A DNA stretch of 64,000 nt from an uncultured Pelagibacteraceae bacterium (GCA_902624635.1 CACNYD010000001.1:302766-366765), one strand, 5' to 3'. Shown: positions 51,868 through 62,459, counted from the first letter of the stretch. Notes: generated by a model not told the origin, from the sequence alone. Numbers and translations are program-made.

Positions 51868-53632
51868 TTTTTTTATAAAACTTTCTTTTACTATAAGTTT
51901 TTTTTCTTTTTTTTATTTCTATTATTTTTTTATCTTTGGTTAAATCATCTAAATTTTTAAGTTTTTCAAAATATTCTATTAGTTCAATTGTTTTTTTTGA
52001 TTTATTTTTAATATCAATAATATATTCTGGAATAATTAAATTGTTGTCAGAAATTATATCTATTTTCATTTTATTTTTCTTTTCAAAATAATTTAAGTCA
52101 TCAATAAAGTTTTCTTTTAAAAATGCAGAAATTTTATCACACACTCTTAACTCTACAAATTTAGCTTTATTTAAAACGGCTTTTAACTCAACTAATTTTA
52201 ATATTTTTTGAGCAAACGACTCGTCTGTTAATGAAACTTTCCATTTTACAGCACTTTCTCTTAGTCTTTGTCTTGACATCTCTAATAACCCAAAATTACT
52301 GATTCTTCCAATTTGGATCCTTGCTCTATCAGATCTACATTTCTCTTTAAGTCTTCTTTCGACCATTTTTCTATTCCCATAACTCAACATATCAATAAAA
52401 TCGATTATAATTAGTCCTGATAGGTCTCTAATTTTAATCTGTCGCGCAATTTCCTCTGCTGCTTCTAAATTTGTATCTAATGCAGTACTTTCAACATTTT
52501 TTTGTTTAATTGAACTACCTGAGTTGATATCAATCGAAACCAATGCTTCTGTTGGATTTATTACTAAATAACCGCCAGAACTTAATTTTATTTCAGTATC
52601 AAATATTTGATTTAGTTTTTGCTCAATACCTTCTTCAAAAAATAGCGGAGTTTTCCCTCTATATTTTTTAATTTTTTTCACTTGGGAGGGCATAAGCATC
52701 TTCATAAAATTTTGTGCTTTTTTGTATCCTTCGTTGCCTTCTACAATTATACTTTTAGTATTTTCATCATACATATCTCTTAAAGTTCTGTTTATTATTT
52801 CACTTTCTTGATGAATTAATGAAGGTGCGATTGCGTTAATTGCATTATCTTTAATTTGGTTCCAAGATTTGATGAGTGTTTCTAAATCATAATTAATTTC
52901 ATTTTTAGTTTTATTACTTCCTGCAGTTCGCACTATCAGTCCCATCTCTTTAGGAATTTCAATCTCATTTAAGATGGATCTTATTTTTTTTCTGTCTGCT
53001 GGATTGAAAATTTTTCTAGATATGCCACCTCCCTTAGGTGTGTTTGGCATTAAGACAATATATTTTCCTGCGATAGAAATAAAAGTACTAAGCGCAGCCC
53101 CTTTTTGACCTCTTTCATCTTTAATAACCTGAACAAGTATGACTTGATTTGGTTTAATTACCTCTTGAATTTTATATCTTTTAAATTTATTTCTACTTTC
53201 AATTTTTTTTCCTTTGTCATCTAAGTCTTTTTCTTTTTCATCATTCTCTTTCTTTTTAATTTCTATAGGATCATCAACTTCTAGCTTACCTTCAGCTAAA
53301 TTTTCCTCTTCTTTTTCTTCAAACTGTTTTGATAATTCCTCTCTTAATTTTTCTTCTTCTTTTTTAATTTTTTCTAGATCACTTTGTGGTATTTGATAGT
53401 AGTCTGATTGGATATCATTAAAAGACAGGAAACCATGACGCTCTCTTCCAAAGTCAACAAAGGCTGCTTGTAAGGATGGTTCAATTCTACTTACTTTTCC
53501 TAGATAGATATTGTTTTTAATAAGGTTATTTTTTAAACCCTCGTATTCGTAGTCTTCAATTTTATTATTTGATTTAAGAACAACTCTTGTCTCATTTGGA
53601 TGCGAAGCATCAATATATAAATTTTTTTCCAT
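51860..53632 (-). CDS. rne: Ribonuclease E/G family protein lacking the Zn-link
   Basis: The 590-residue protein has the RNase E/G N-terminal S1 domain ([31 protein letters not shown]), an acidic/lysine insert (about 80-150), the DNase I-like catalytic core with [12 protein letters not shown] and LIIIDFIDM (metal Asp), and [14 protein letters not shown]. The CPxCxGxG zinc-link that usually follows is absent; the sequence continues [15 protein letters not shown]. There is no long C-terminal scaffold. From family knowledge it processes rRNA and degrades mRNA; without the zinc link its tetramer may be built differently. It diverges from mrcA. Confidence 0.9.
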   Translation of the reverse strand: MEKNLYIDASHPNETRVVLKSNNKIEDYEYEGLKNNLIKNNIYLGKVSRIEPSLQAAFVDFGRERHGFLSFNDIQSDYYQIPQSDLEKIKKEEEKLREELSKQFEEKEEENLAEGKLEVDDPIEIKKKENDEKEKDLDDKGKKIESRNKFKRYKIQEVIKPNQVILVQVIKDERGQKGAALSTFISIAGKYIVLMPNTPKGGGISRKIFNPADRKKIRSILNEIEIPKEMGLIVRTAGSNKTKNEINYDLETLIKSWNQIKDNAINAIAPSLIHQESEIINRTLRDMYDENTKSIIVEGNEGYKKAQNFMKMLMPSQVKKIKKYRGKTPLFFEEGIEQKLNQIFDTEIKLSSGGYLVINPTEALVSIDINSGSSIKQKNVESTALDTNLEAAEEIARQIKIRDLSGLIIIDFIDMLSYGNRKMVERRLKEKCRSDRARIQIGRISNFGLLEMSRQRLRESAVKWKVSLTDESFAQKILKLVELKAVLNKAKFVELRVCDKISAFLKENFIDDLNYFEKKNKMKIDIISDNNLIIPEYIIDIKNKSKKTIELIEYFEKLKNLDDLTKDKKIIEIKKRKKTYSKRKFYKKTK

Positions 53633-53734
53633 AATTTTAAGTTTAAGTGTTTCATTTAGTGCTTATTTTTTTATAAATTTTGTTTAATAATAATGCCTTA
53701 TCTTTAACAAATTCCTATATATAATGAAATCAAA

Positions 53735-56074
53735 ATGACAAAGTTGTTCAAAAAAATTTTTGTTCTATTTTTAAGCATTTCCTTATTAACTATAATTATA
53801 GTTTTTAGCATTTTATGGACTTTTTCTAATAAAATCCCAGATTATAAGTTTCTCAAAAATTATAAGCCACCTGTATCAAGCAAAATGTACTCAGGAAATG
53901 GAGATTTAGTCGCTGATTTTTCAAAAGAAAAAAGGATTTTTGTTCCCTATAGTGCAATACCACCAAATGTAATAAATGCATTTTTATCAGCTGAGGATAA
54001 AAACTTTTTTACTCATCCGGGAGTAGATGCCAAAGGTGTTCTTAGAGCTACATTTAATAACATAAAAAACATAATGACTTCAAAAAGACTTGAAGGAGCC
54101 TCAACAATTACTCAACAAGTTGCAAAGAATTTTTTATTAACTAATGAAGTTAGTATAAATCGAAAAATTAAAGAGGCAATTCTAGCCTTTAGAATAGAAA
54201 GAGCCTTAAACAAAGAAAGAATACTAGAATTATATCTTAATCAAATTTACTTAGGCAGCGGGGCTTATGGAGTAGCTGCTGCAAGCTTAGAATATTTTGA
54301 TAAATCAATTAAAGAACTGAATTATGCAGAGGCAGCATTGTTGGCAGCTTTACCAAAAGCCCCAAGCAAATATAATCCATATAATAATGTTGATTTAGCT
54401 AAATTTAGAAGAGATTTAGTTTTAAAAAACTTGTATCAAAACGGATTTTTAAGTCTCGAGAAATATAATGAGCATAAAAATCAAAATATAAAATTAAAAA
54501 AAAAGGAAAAAATTTATTTAGAAGATGCTCAGTATTACATTGAAGATGTTAGAAAAAATATAATAGATAAACTTACTTATGAGAAAGTTTATAAACAAGG
54601 ATATAATATCAATACACCAATTAATTTAGATCTTCAAAAAATTGCAACTGAATCTTTAAGAAATGGTCTTATAGCTTATGATCAAAGAAAAGGGTGGCGT
54701 GGACCGATTACAAACATAAAATATGATAATAGTTGGTATAGAAATATAGATAAAAAATATGAATTAGAAAATTCTATTGATTGGAAAATAGCAATTGTCA
54801 GAGAAATAGGTCAATTTAAAACAAAAATTGAAACTATTGATAAATTAAGTGGTTTAATAAAATATAACGAAATCTCATGGACTAAAAAGGAGTTTAAAGA
54901 TTTATTTAAAGTTGGTGATTTAATTTATGTTAAGAGAGTTAAAGATAACTTTTATAGTTTAAAACAACTTCCAAAAATAAATGGTGGTATAGTTGTAATG
55001 GACCCTTACACAGGACGTGTTCTAGCATTGAGTGGGGGATTTAGTTTTAAATCAAGTGAATTTAATAGAGCCACTCAAGCACTACGACAACCAGGTTCAG
55101 CTTTTAAACCATTTGTATACGCGTTGGCATTAGAAAATAAATATACTCCATCATCTCTAGTGCTTGATGCACCTTTAGTTTTAGATCAAGGCGTTGATTT
55201 AAAAAAATGGAAACCAGAAAATTACGGTAAAAAGTTTTATGGACTCTCTACACTTAGGGTCGGGCTTGAAAAATCAAGAAACTTAATGACCGTAAGAATT
55301 GCTCAAAATTTAGGAGTGGAAAAAGTAGCAAAATTCTCTAAAGAGTTAAAAATATATGATGAACCTGAAGAATTACTTTCAATTTCTCTTGGGTCAGCTG
55401 AAACAACTCTTTTAAACTTAACTTCAGCTTATTCTTCATTTGTTAACGGTGGAAAACTAATTAGTCCAATTATTATAGATAGAATTCAAGACAGTGAAGG
55501 AAATACAATAATCAATAATGAAAATAGAAAGTGTAAGAATTGTGATAAGATTTCATTTACTGGTAAAAATTATCCTCAAATAGAAGATAATTACGATCAA
55601 GTAATGTCTGAACAAACTGCTTATCAAATAACTACAATATTAGAAGGAGTTATTAAAAGAGGAACCGGTAAAAAATTAAAAGATTTACAATTAAACTTGG
55701 CTGGGAAAACAGGAACTACAAATGAAAATACTGATGCATGGTTTGTTGGCTTTACGTCAAACTTAGTTATAGGAGTTTATGTTGGAATGGATAATCCAAA
55801 ACCATTAGGTAAATTTGAAACTGGATCTAAAGCCGCTTTACCCATTTTCAGAGAATTTATTGAAAAATCAGTCAAAAAATCTGATGCAAGGCCTTTTAAA
55901 GTTCCTGAGAAAATGACATTAATGGTTGTTGATCCTCTGACTGGAGAAAAAGCTAAATTTAATTCAAAAAATACAATCATTGAGGCTTACAAAAGTAAAA
56001 ATGTTTTAAATGGAAAAGTATTGTATTCTGATAATAATAGATTAGATACAAACAATATATTAAAGTTTTATTAA
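53735..56074 (+). CDS. mrcA: Penicillin-binding protein 1A (bifunctional transglycosylase/transpeptidase)
   Basis: The 779-residue protein has an N-terminal membrane anchor, a GT51 domain (SAEDKNFFTHPGVDAKGV, GASTITQQVAKNFLL), and a transpeptidase domain with SxxK in RQPGSAFKPFVYA, SxN in EKSRNLMT, and KTGT in LAGKTGTTNENTDAWFVG. It makes and cross-links peptidoglycan. A TATAAT lies at 53720-53725, only 10 bases before the ATG, so its mRNA might be nearly leaderless. The stop overlaps prfB (TAATG). Confidence 0.95.
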   Translation: MTKLFKKIFVLFLSISLLTIIIVFSILWTFSNKIPDYKFLKNYKPPVSSKMYSGNGDLVADFSKEKRIFVPYSAIPPNVINAFLSAEDKNFFTHPGVDAKGVLRATFNNIKNIMTSKRLEGASTITQQVAKNFLLTNEVSINRKIKEAILAFRIERALNKERILELYLNQIYLGSGAYGVAAASLEYFDKSIKELNYAEAALLAALPKAPSKYNPYNNVDLAKFRRDLVLKNLYQNGFLSLEKYNEHKNQNIKLKKKEKIYLEDAQYYIEDVRKNIIDKLTYEKVYKQGYNINTPINLDLQKIATESLRNGLIAYDQRKGWRGPITNIKYDNSWYRNIDKKYELENSIDWKIAIVREIGQFKTKIETIDKLSGLIKYNEISWTKKEFKDLFKVGDLIYVKRVKDNFYSLKQLPKINGGIVVMDPYTGRVLALSGGFSFKSSEFNRATQALRQPGSAFKPFVYALALENKYTPSSLVLDAPLVLDQGVDLKKWKPENYGKKFYGLSTLRVGLEKSRNLMTVRIAQNLGVEKVAKFSKELKIYDEPEELLSISLGSAETTLLNLTSAYSSFVNGGKLISPIIIDRIQDSEGNTIINNENRKCKNCDKISFTGKNYPQIEDNYDQVMSEQTAYQITTILEGVIKRGTGKKLKDLQLNLAGKTGTTNENTDAWFVGFTSNLVIGVYVGMDNPKPLGKFETGSKAALPIFREFIEKSVKKSDARPFKVPEKMTLMVVDPLTGEKAKFNSKNTIIEAYKSKNVLNGKVLYSDNNRLDTNNILKFY

Positions 56075-57169
56075 TGGACGATAAATATTTAGACCTTAAA
56101 AAAGAAATCGAAAAAATTAACCAAAGAGTTAAGGAGTATCTTTGAAAAAAATAAGATTTACTCAAAACTGGAACATATAGATAAAAAAATGCTTGGTGCC
56201 AATTTTTGGCAAGATAAAGCAGACTCCCAAAAAACAATTAAAGAAAAAAAACTTTTTGAGGATTTGGTCAATTCATATGAAGATTCAATTAATCAACTTA
56301 AGGATTATGATGACCTTTATTCTTTAGCTACAGATGAGAATAATCTTAATGTAAAAAAAGAAGTCATGGAAAGTATTAAAGAGTTAAGATCAAAAGTTAA
56401 GAAAAATGAAATAAGATGTTTTTTATCAAATGAGGCAGACTCATTTGATTGTTATGTGGAAATTCATGCTGGTGCAGGTGGCACAGAAAGTCAAGATTGG
56501 GCCAATATGTTAAGAAGAATGTACATGAAATGGTCGGATGACAAGAATTATAAATGCAATTTAATAAGTGAGCATAAAGGTGAGGAGGCAGGAATAAAAT
56601 CTTCCACGATAAAAATTGAGGGGAATTATGTGTTTGGGTGGCTTAAAAAAGAGTCTGGAATTCACCGTCTTGTAAGAATATCTCCTTTTGATTCTGGAGC
56701 AAGAAGACATACTAGTTTTGCTAGTATTTGGGTTTATCCAGTTGTCGATGAAAATTTGAATATTGAAATATTAGACAAAGATTTAAGAATTGATACTTAT
56801 CGCTCGAGTGGCGCTGGTGGACAACACGTTAATACTACTGACAGTGCTGTAAGAATAACTCATATTCCATCAAAAATAGTCGTGCAATGTCAAAACGAAA
56901 GGTCGCAACATAAAAATAAAGAAACCTGTATGAATATGCTAAGAGCAAGACTTTATGACTTTGAAATGAAAAAAAAAGATGAAGCAAATCAAAATAATGA
57001 AGCTTCAAAAGCTGACATAGGATGGGGTCATCAAATTAGATCATACGTACTTCAACCCTACAGATTAGTTAAAGACAATAGAACAAACTTTGAAAGCACA
57101 AGCCCAGATAAAGTTTTAGATGGCGACATTGATGCTTTTTTAGAGAAATCTTTGTATCAAATTAAATGA
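56074..57169 (+). CDS. prfB: Peptide chain release factor 2, with programmed +1 frameshift
   Basis: The ORF track shows only 56189-57169, but the gene starts at ATG 56074, overlapping the mrcA TAA. Codons run in that frame to CTT-TGA at 56140-56145, then a +1 shift at CTT continues from 56144 in the main frame, giving about 364 residues. RF2 motifs: SPF (stop-codon recognition; RISPFDSGARRHTSF) and the GGQ loop in SGAGGQHVNTTDSAV. It releases peptides at UGA and UAA. This is autoregulation: low RF2 stalls at UGA and favours the shift. A Shine-Dalgarno-like AAGGAG lies just before the slippery CTT. Confidence 0.95.
56131..56145 (+). promoter_or_regulatory. RF2 programmed +1 frameshift site
   Basis: AAGGAGTATCTTTGA: the internal Shine-Dalgarno-like AAGGAG (56131-56136), 3 bases, then CTT TGA. 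This is the classical RF2 recoding element (E. coli AGGGGGTATCTTTGAC). The following base is A, where E. coli has C. The frame before and after encodes coherent RF2 sequence. Confidence 0.92.
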
Positions 57170-59364
57170 AAAAAATAATTTTTAGATTTTTAATATTCAC
57201 ATTATTACTAATCTTTGGTTTCATTACTTATTTGAGCACCATTGGTGTAGAAACAAATGCTTTTAACAGTCAAATATCTAAAGAGGTTAAAAAAATTGAT
57301 AATCAATTAGAGCTAGATTTAGATAAAATAAGCATCATTTTAGATCCTTTTAAATTTAACTTAGTATTAAAAACTGTTGGGGCAAATTTAAAGAATAGAA
57401 ATAAATTAATTAAACTAGAGAGTATAAAGTCTAATATTGACATTAAAACATTCATAAATAAAAAATTTTCGTTATCTGAATTAGATATAACTACTAGGAC
57501 AATCGAAATTAAAAATTTAATTTCATTTATAAGATCAATTAAGGATAGCCCTCAAATTTATATATTAGAAAAATTTGTGAAAAAAGGATATTTGATAGCA
57601 GACATAAATCTTAAATTTGACCAAAAGGGTAATATTAAAGATGATTTTATTATAAAAGGATTTGTAAAAGATGGTGAGGTTAAACCTTTAAAAAAAATAA
57701 ATTTATCAAAAATAAATCTTATTTTTAATCTTCAAAATAATAAATTTGAATTTAAAGATATAAATTTATCATATGATAATAATGTGTTGACCTTTCCAAA
57801 ATTAAATATCAAAAAACAAAAAAATAAATTTTTGGTTTCAGGCAAAAATAATAGTAAAAATTTAGTTTTAGATAATAAAAAGATTAATCAATTATTAAAT
57901 GTCGATTTTTCTAATCTAAAGATTAACTCAGCTGAGTTTGATTTATCAAATACTTTTTCATTCAAAATTGATAATAAATACAAGATAGATGATTTTAAGA
58001 TAGATTCTTTAATTAATCTAAAAAATTCCAAAGTTGTAAGTTCAAAAAATTTAAAAGAGTTTTTTCCAGAATTAAACGAGATAATTGAGTTGTCAGATCA
58101 CCAAATACAAATTGAATATAAAGAAAATTTCCTAAGTATAATCGGTAATGGAAATATTCTAATCCAAAAAGAAAAAGATAATATTAAGTATAATTTTTTT
58201 AAATCAAAAAAAAACTTAAAATTTGATACTTCATTAGAAATCAAAAAAAACCTTTTTCACTTGAATTTTCTAAATTATAAAAAAGATCAAGATGAAAAAT
58301 TAAAAATAATTATTCTTGGAGTTAAAAATCTTTTATCAAATGAAATTAATTTTAAGAATATATCGATAAAAGAAAAAAATAATAAATTTGAAATTCAAAA
58401 CTTATTATTATCGAAGAAATATAAAATTAAATCTTTTAGCGAGGTAGATTTAAATTATTTTGATAATGACTTATTAAAAAATGAGTTATCAATTAAAAAA
58501 AGAGATAAAAATTATTCTTTAGAGTCTAAGAGTTTTAATGCCACTAAAATTATAGATGATTTATTGAAAGATAATAAAAATCCAGAGAGCAAAAAAATTT
58601 TTTCTAAAAATTTTAAACTAAATATCAAGATAGAAGAAGCATTCCTTGATAAAGATCATCTTATAGAAAATTTAGGTGGATATTTAACATTCAAAAATAG
58701 TGAAGTAATTGATGCTAATTTAGTGGGAGATTTTTCCGATAATCAGAGGATTAATTTTACTATTAAATCTACTTCAAATGAGAAAATTACAAATCTTTAT
58801 TCTGATTTAGCTAAGCCTTTTATTAACAGATACAAATTTATAAAAGGTTTTGAGCAAGGCAATTTAGATTTTTATTCTATTAAACAAAATAATGTTTCTA
58901 ATTCAAAATTAATAATAGATAATTTTAAGGTGCAGGAGGTACCAGCTTTAGCAAAATTATTAACATTAGCATCTCTTCAAGGTATTGCTGACTTGTTAAC
59001 TGGTGAGGGAATAAGATTTACAGATTTTGAGATGAAATTCTCAAATAAGAATGATCTAATGGAGATAGAGGAACTATATGCTATTGGTCCTGCTATTTCT
59101 TTATTAGTGGAAGGATACATTGAAAGTGATGACTTGGTTAGTCTTAGAGGAACTATGGTGCCAGCAACAACAATTAATAGAACTATATCCTCAATTCCTG
59201 TCCTAGGAGATATTTTAGTAGGAAAAAAAGTTGGAGAGGGTGTTTTTGGTGTGAGTTTTAAGATTAAAGGTCCACCAAATAAATTAAAAACAACCGTAAA
59301 TCCTGTTAAAACCCTTACACCAAGGTTCATCACAAGAACTCTTGAAAAAATAAAAAAAAATTAA
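57166..59364 (+). CDS. AsmA-like inner-membrane-anchored protein
   Basis: The 732-residue protein has one N-terminal membrane helix (IIFRFLIFTLLLIFGFITYL) and then a long beta-rich, periplasmic region of repeated strands. The C-terminal block (ALAKLLTLASLQGIADLLTGEGIRFTDFEMKF ... GTMVPATTINRTISSIPVLGDILVGKKVGEGVFGVSFKIKG) matches the DUF3971/AsmA-C end of YhdP/TamB-like proteins (quoted in parts). From family knowledge such proteins form bridges that move phospholipids between membranes. The start overlaps the prfB stop (ATGA). It converges on tyrS by 4 bases. Confidence 0.8.
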   Translation: MKKIIFRFLIFTLLLIFGFITYLSTIGVETNAFNSQISKEVKKIDNQLELDLDKISIILDPFKFNLVLKTVGANLKNRNKLIKLESIKSNIDIKTFINKKFSLSELDITTRTIEIKNLISFIRSIKDSPQIYILEKFVKKGYLIADINLKFDQKGNIKDDFIIKGFVKDGEVKPLKKINLSKINLIFNLQNNKFEFKDINLSYDNNVLTFPKLNIKKQKNKFLVSGKNNSKNLVLDNKKINQLLNVDFSNLKINSAEFDLSNTFSFKIDNKYKIDDFKIDSLINLKNSKVVSSKNLKEFFPELNEIIELSDHQIQIEYKENFLSIIGNGNILIQKEKDNIKYNFFKSKKNLKFDTSLEIKKNLFHLNFLNYKKDQDEKLKIIILGVKNLLSNEINFKNISIKEKNNKFEIQNLLLSKKYKIKSFSEVDLNYFDNDLLKNELSIKKRDKNYSLESKSFNATKIIDDLLKDNKNPESKKIFSKNFKLNIKIEEAFLDKDHLIENLGGYLTFKNSEVIDANLVGDFSDNQRINFTIKSTSNEKITNLYSDLAKPFINRYKFIKGFEQGNLDFYSIKQNNVSNSKLIIDNFKVQEVPALAKLLTLASLQGIADLLTGEGIRFTDFEMKFSNKNDLMEIEELYAIGPAISLLVEGYIESDDLVSLRGTMVPATTINRTISSIPVLGDILVGKKVGEGVFGVSFKIKGPPNKLKTTVNPVKTLTPRFITRTLEKIKKN

Positions 59365-60590
59365 TCTATTTCAACTTTGATATGTCTTTTTTTACCCAAG
59401 GAAAGTTTAATTGTATTATCTTCAAATAATTTCTCACTAATTATTAGTTTTTCATCATTGATAATTTTATTATTAATTCTAACACCACCACCTTTAATCA
59501 ATCTTCTTATCTCACTTTTAGATTTTTCTAACTTGGAAAGAGTTATTAAATCAACAATACTTAACTTGTCATTCAATTGATTTTTTTTAATTGAAACAGA
59601 AGGTAATGCAGAACCTATTGAATTTTCTGTAAAAGTTTTTTTTGCAGTTTCTTCACTTTTTTTTGCTTCTTGTTCACCATGAAGCATAGAAGTGGCTTGA
59701 TTTGCTAAAACAATTTTTTGTTCATTAATATTTTTTTCTTTAATTTTCTTTATTTCATCAATACTTAAATCTGTGAAAAAGTTCATGAATTTCGATACAT
59801 CTCTATCATCTATATTTCTCCAAAATTGCCAATAATCGTATGGTGACAAAAATTTTTCATCCAACCATATTGCTCCATTTTCAGTTTTTCCCATTTTAGC
59901 ACCTGTCGCTAACGTGATTAAAGGAGTAGTTAATCCATATGTTTGTTGATTAGAATGTCTTTTAATTAAATCTACACCATTAACTATATTACCCCATTGA
60001 TCAGATCCACCGATTTGCAATTCACAATTTTCTTTTTTATTAAGTTCTAAAAAATCGTAAGCTTGTAAAATCATATAATTAAATTCCATGTAACTCAGAG
60101 ATTGTTCTCTATCCAACCTTGTTTTTACACTTTCAAATGTTAACATTTTATTAATTGTAAAATGTTTTCCAATATCTCTCAAAAAAGAAATATAGTTTAA
60201 ATCTTTGAGCCATTCATAATTATTAACAAATATTGGTTTTACATTTTTATTACTTGTATCTAAAAATTTTTTTAAAATTCTTTCAATATTTTTAGAATTT
60301 TTTTCAATTTCATCTTCACTTAAAATTTTTCGTGTTTTATCTTTACCAGATGGGTCTCCAATTCTTGTGGTTCCTCCACCTAACAATACAATTGGTTGGT
60401 GTCCATGTTTTTGAAGCATTCGTAAACACATAATTTGTAGGAGACTGCCAACATGTAAACTTTCAGCTGTACAATCAAAACCAATGTAGGCTTTAATCTT
60501 TTTTTTATCCAATAAAGAAGATAACTCATTTTCATCAGTACATTGATAAAAGTAGCCTCTGTCTTTAAATTCTTTTAAAAATTTATTCAT
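59361..60590 (-). CDS. tyrS: Tyrosyl-tRNA synthetase
   Basis: The 409-residue protein has the class I HxGH-like HVGSLLQ, GGGTTRIGDPSGKDKTR, QIGGSDQWGNIVNGVDLI and KMGKTENGAIWLDE (KMSKS equivalent with Gly for Ser), and a C-terminal S4 RNA-binding domain (SEIRRLIKGGGVRINN). It charges tRNA-Tyr. It diverges from anmK with 47 bases between starts, a neighbour pair common in alphaproteobacteria. Confidence 0.96.
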   Translation of the reverse strand: MNKFLKEFKDRGYFYQCTDENELSSLLDKKKIKAYIGFDCTAESLHVGSLLQIMCLRMLQKHGHQPIVLLGGGTTRIGDPSGKDKTRKILSEDEIEKNSKNIERILKKFLDTSNKNVKPIFVNNYEWLKDLNYISFLRDIGKHFTINKMLTFESVKTRLDREQSLSYMEFNYMILQAYDFLELNKKENCELQIGGSDQWGNIVNGVDLIKRHSNQQTYGLTTPLITLATGAKMGKTENGAIWLDEKFLSPYDYWQFWRNIDDRDVSKFMNFFTDLSIDEIKKIKEKNINEQKIVLANQATSMLHGEQEAKKSEETAKKTFTENSIGSALPSVSIKKNQLNDKLSIVDLITLSKLEKSKSEIRRLIKGGGVRINNKIINDEKLIISEKLFEDNTIKLSLGKKRHIKVEID

Positions 60591-60637
60591 AAGCGTATAA
60601 TTCTACAATATACAAATTTTGTTAAAAAAAAATAATA

Positions 60638-61783
60638 ATGAAAAAAAAGATATTCACCTCGATAGGTTTGATGAGCGGTACATCAATGGATGGAGTGGAT
60701 TTGTCTGTTATAAAATCTGATGGTAATGATCAATTTTCCAGTATTTATGATACTTATAAAGAGTTTGATGATGGACTTTACAAGCAATTAATTAGTTTAA
60801 GAGATAAAATTAGCAATTTTACAGACTTAAAAACTCATTCTAAAGAGATCAATGATGTAGAAAAAAAATTTACATTATTCAACAGTCACTTAATAAATGA
60901 AGTGATGGGACAAATTAATGAAGATATTGATTTAATAGGTTTTCATGGCCAAACAGTGTTCCATAATCCAAAAATTCAAATTTCAAAACAGTTAGGAGAT
61001 GGAAGACTTTTATCTAGTTTATTTAAAAAAATTGTAATCAATAATTTTAGACAAAATGATTTAAATCATGGAGGCCAAGGTGCTCCACTTACACCAATAT
61101 TTCATTGTTTGATTTCAAAAATTATCCAAAAAAAATTTAAAATTAAATTACCAATAAACATAATTAATATCGGAGGAATTACAAATATCACTCAAATCAA
61201 AAAAGATATAAATAATTCAATAACCTTTTTTGCTTATGATGTGGGCCCAGGAAACTGTTTGATAGATGATTGGGTAAGAAATAATAAAGATTTAAAATTT
61301 GATAAAGATGGAAATTATGCAAATATTGGAAAAGTTGATGATTTAATTTTAAATCAAGCAATAGATAATTTTGAGTTTAAATCTTATGAAACATCATTGG
61401 ATGTAAAAGATTTCGATACATCATTTGTAAAAGGTTTATCATTTGAGGATGGATGTACGACTTTAACAAAATTTACTGCATATCTAATTGCTGATGGTTT
61501 GAGAAAAATTAATAAAAATAATAATGTAAACCCTAATCAATATATATTTTGTGGAGGTGGAAGAAAAAATAAATCTTTGATGCAATCGATTGAAAATTAT
61601 TTAGTAAACAAGAATATAATTATAAAAGATATCGACGATTATAATTTTGATGGGAATTTTATCGAGTCCCAAGCCTTTGCATATCTGGCTATAAGGTCAT
61701 ATTTAAAATTACCTATTTCATTTCCAAGCACTACAAGATGTAAAAAAGCTATTTCTGGTGGAGATGTTTTGAAAAATTTTTAA
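60638..61783 (+). CDS. anmK: Anhydro-N-acetylmuramic acid kinase
   Basis: The 381-residue protein has the AnmK start GLMSGTSMDGVDLSVI, GFHGQTVFHNP, the metal/ATP block NHGGQGAPLTPIFH, NIGGITNIT, AYDVGPGNCLIDDW and FCGGGRKNKSLM. It phosphorylates 1,6-anhydroMurNAc for cell-wall recycling. It lies next to divergent tyrS and overlaps the convergent hydrolase stop by 4 bases. Confidence 0.95.
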   Translation: MKKKIFTSIGLMSGTSMDGVDLSVIKSDGNDQFSSIYDTYKEFDDGLYKQLISLRDKISNFTDLKTHSKEINDVEKKFTLFNSHLINEVMGQINEDIDLIGFHGQTVFHNPKIQISKQLGDGRLLSSLFKKIVINNFRQNDLNHGGQGAPLTPIFHCLISKIIQKKFKIKLPINIINIGGITNITQIKKDINNSITFFAYDVGPGNCLIDDWVRNNKDLKFDKDGNYANIGKVDDLILNQAIDNFEFKSYETSLDVKDFDTSFVKGLSFEDGCTTLTKFTAYLIADGLRKINKNNNVNPNQYIFCGGGRKNKSLMQSIENYLVNKNIIIKDIDDYNFDGNFIESQAFAYLAIRSYLKLPISFPSTTRCKKAISGGDVLKNF

Positions 61784-62436
61784 TAAAGTGCAGTTTCTTT
61801 TTTAATATATTTATTTAAACATTTATTTAATTCAGACTCATTCTTTGTAAAAAAATGATTTGCCTCAGTTATAGTTTCAAATTCTACTTTAATTCCTTTT
61901 TGTGCGCTAAGTTTGTTATCTAAGTCTTTAATAAATTCTATGGGAACTAATTCATCTTTTTTTCCATAAACCATTAAACCAGATGAAGGGCAAGGAGATA
62001 AAAAAGAAAAATCGTAAACATTTGGTTGAGGAGAAATCGCGATGAATCTATTTATTTCTGGTCTTCTCATTAATAGTTGCATAGCAATTAAAGAGCCAAA
62101 AGAGAATCCCGACACCCAACATTGCGAATTGTCAAAATTTTCTCTTTCTAACCAATCTAGTGCTGCTGCAGCGTCTGCCAGTTCTCCTTGTCCATTGTCA
62201 AATTCTCCATCACTTTTACCAACACCTCTAAAGTTTACTCGACAGACAGAAAAATCATTTTCCATAAAAGCATGAAAAGTTTCTACAACAACTTTGTTAT
62301 TCATCGTCCCTCCATATTGAGGATGAGGCTGTAATACTAAAGCGATAGGTGAAGTACTCTTTTTACTTTTAAAATATTTTGCTTCTAGTCTTCCAGCAGG
62401 ACCAGGAATAAATATTTCTAAAATTTTATTATCCAT
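61780..62436 (-). CDS. Alpha/beta hydrolase
   Basis: The 218-residue protein has an alpha/beta hydrolase core: LVLQPHPQYGGTMNNKVV, CRVNFRGVGKSDGEFD (oxyanion turn), the nucleophile elbow GFSFGSL, VYGKKDELVP (acid Asp), and ITEANHFF (His). It matches the short alphaproteobacterial esterase/dienelactone-hydrolase-like family often seen near suf genes. The substrate is unknown. It diverges from iscR; the Fur-box-like site lies 5 bases upstream of its ATG. Confidence 0.85.
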   Translation of the reverse strand: MDNKILEIFIPGPAGRLEAKYFKSKKSTSPIALVLQPHPQYGGTMNNKVVVETFHAFMENDFSVCRVNFRGVGKSDGEFDNGQGELADAAAALDWLERENFDNSQCWVSGFSFGSLIAMQLLMRRPEINRFIAISPQPNVYDFSFLSPCPSSGLMVYGKKDELVPIEFIKDLDNKLSAQKGIKVEFETITEANHFFTKNESELNKCLNKYIKKETALY

Positions 62437-62440
62437 AATT

Positions 62441-62459
62441 GATATTGATAATTATTCTC
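62441..62459. promoter_or_regulatory. Fur-box-like site between the hydrolase and iscR
   Basis: GATATTGATAATTATTCTC matches the 19-base E. coli Fur consensus at 16 of 19 positions. It lies in the 135-base divergent gap upstream of iscR-suf, 5 bases before the hydrolase ATG. Fur control of suf is known in other bacteria, but SAR11-type genomes are A+T-rich and chance matches occur. Confidence 0.45.

Noticed and set aside
56140-56145. In-frame TGA near the start of prfB, suggesting a pseudogene
   Set aside because: CTTTGA with an upstream Shine-Dalgarno-like sequence is the known RF2 recoding site; coherent RF2 sequence follows in the +1 frame.
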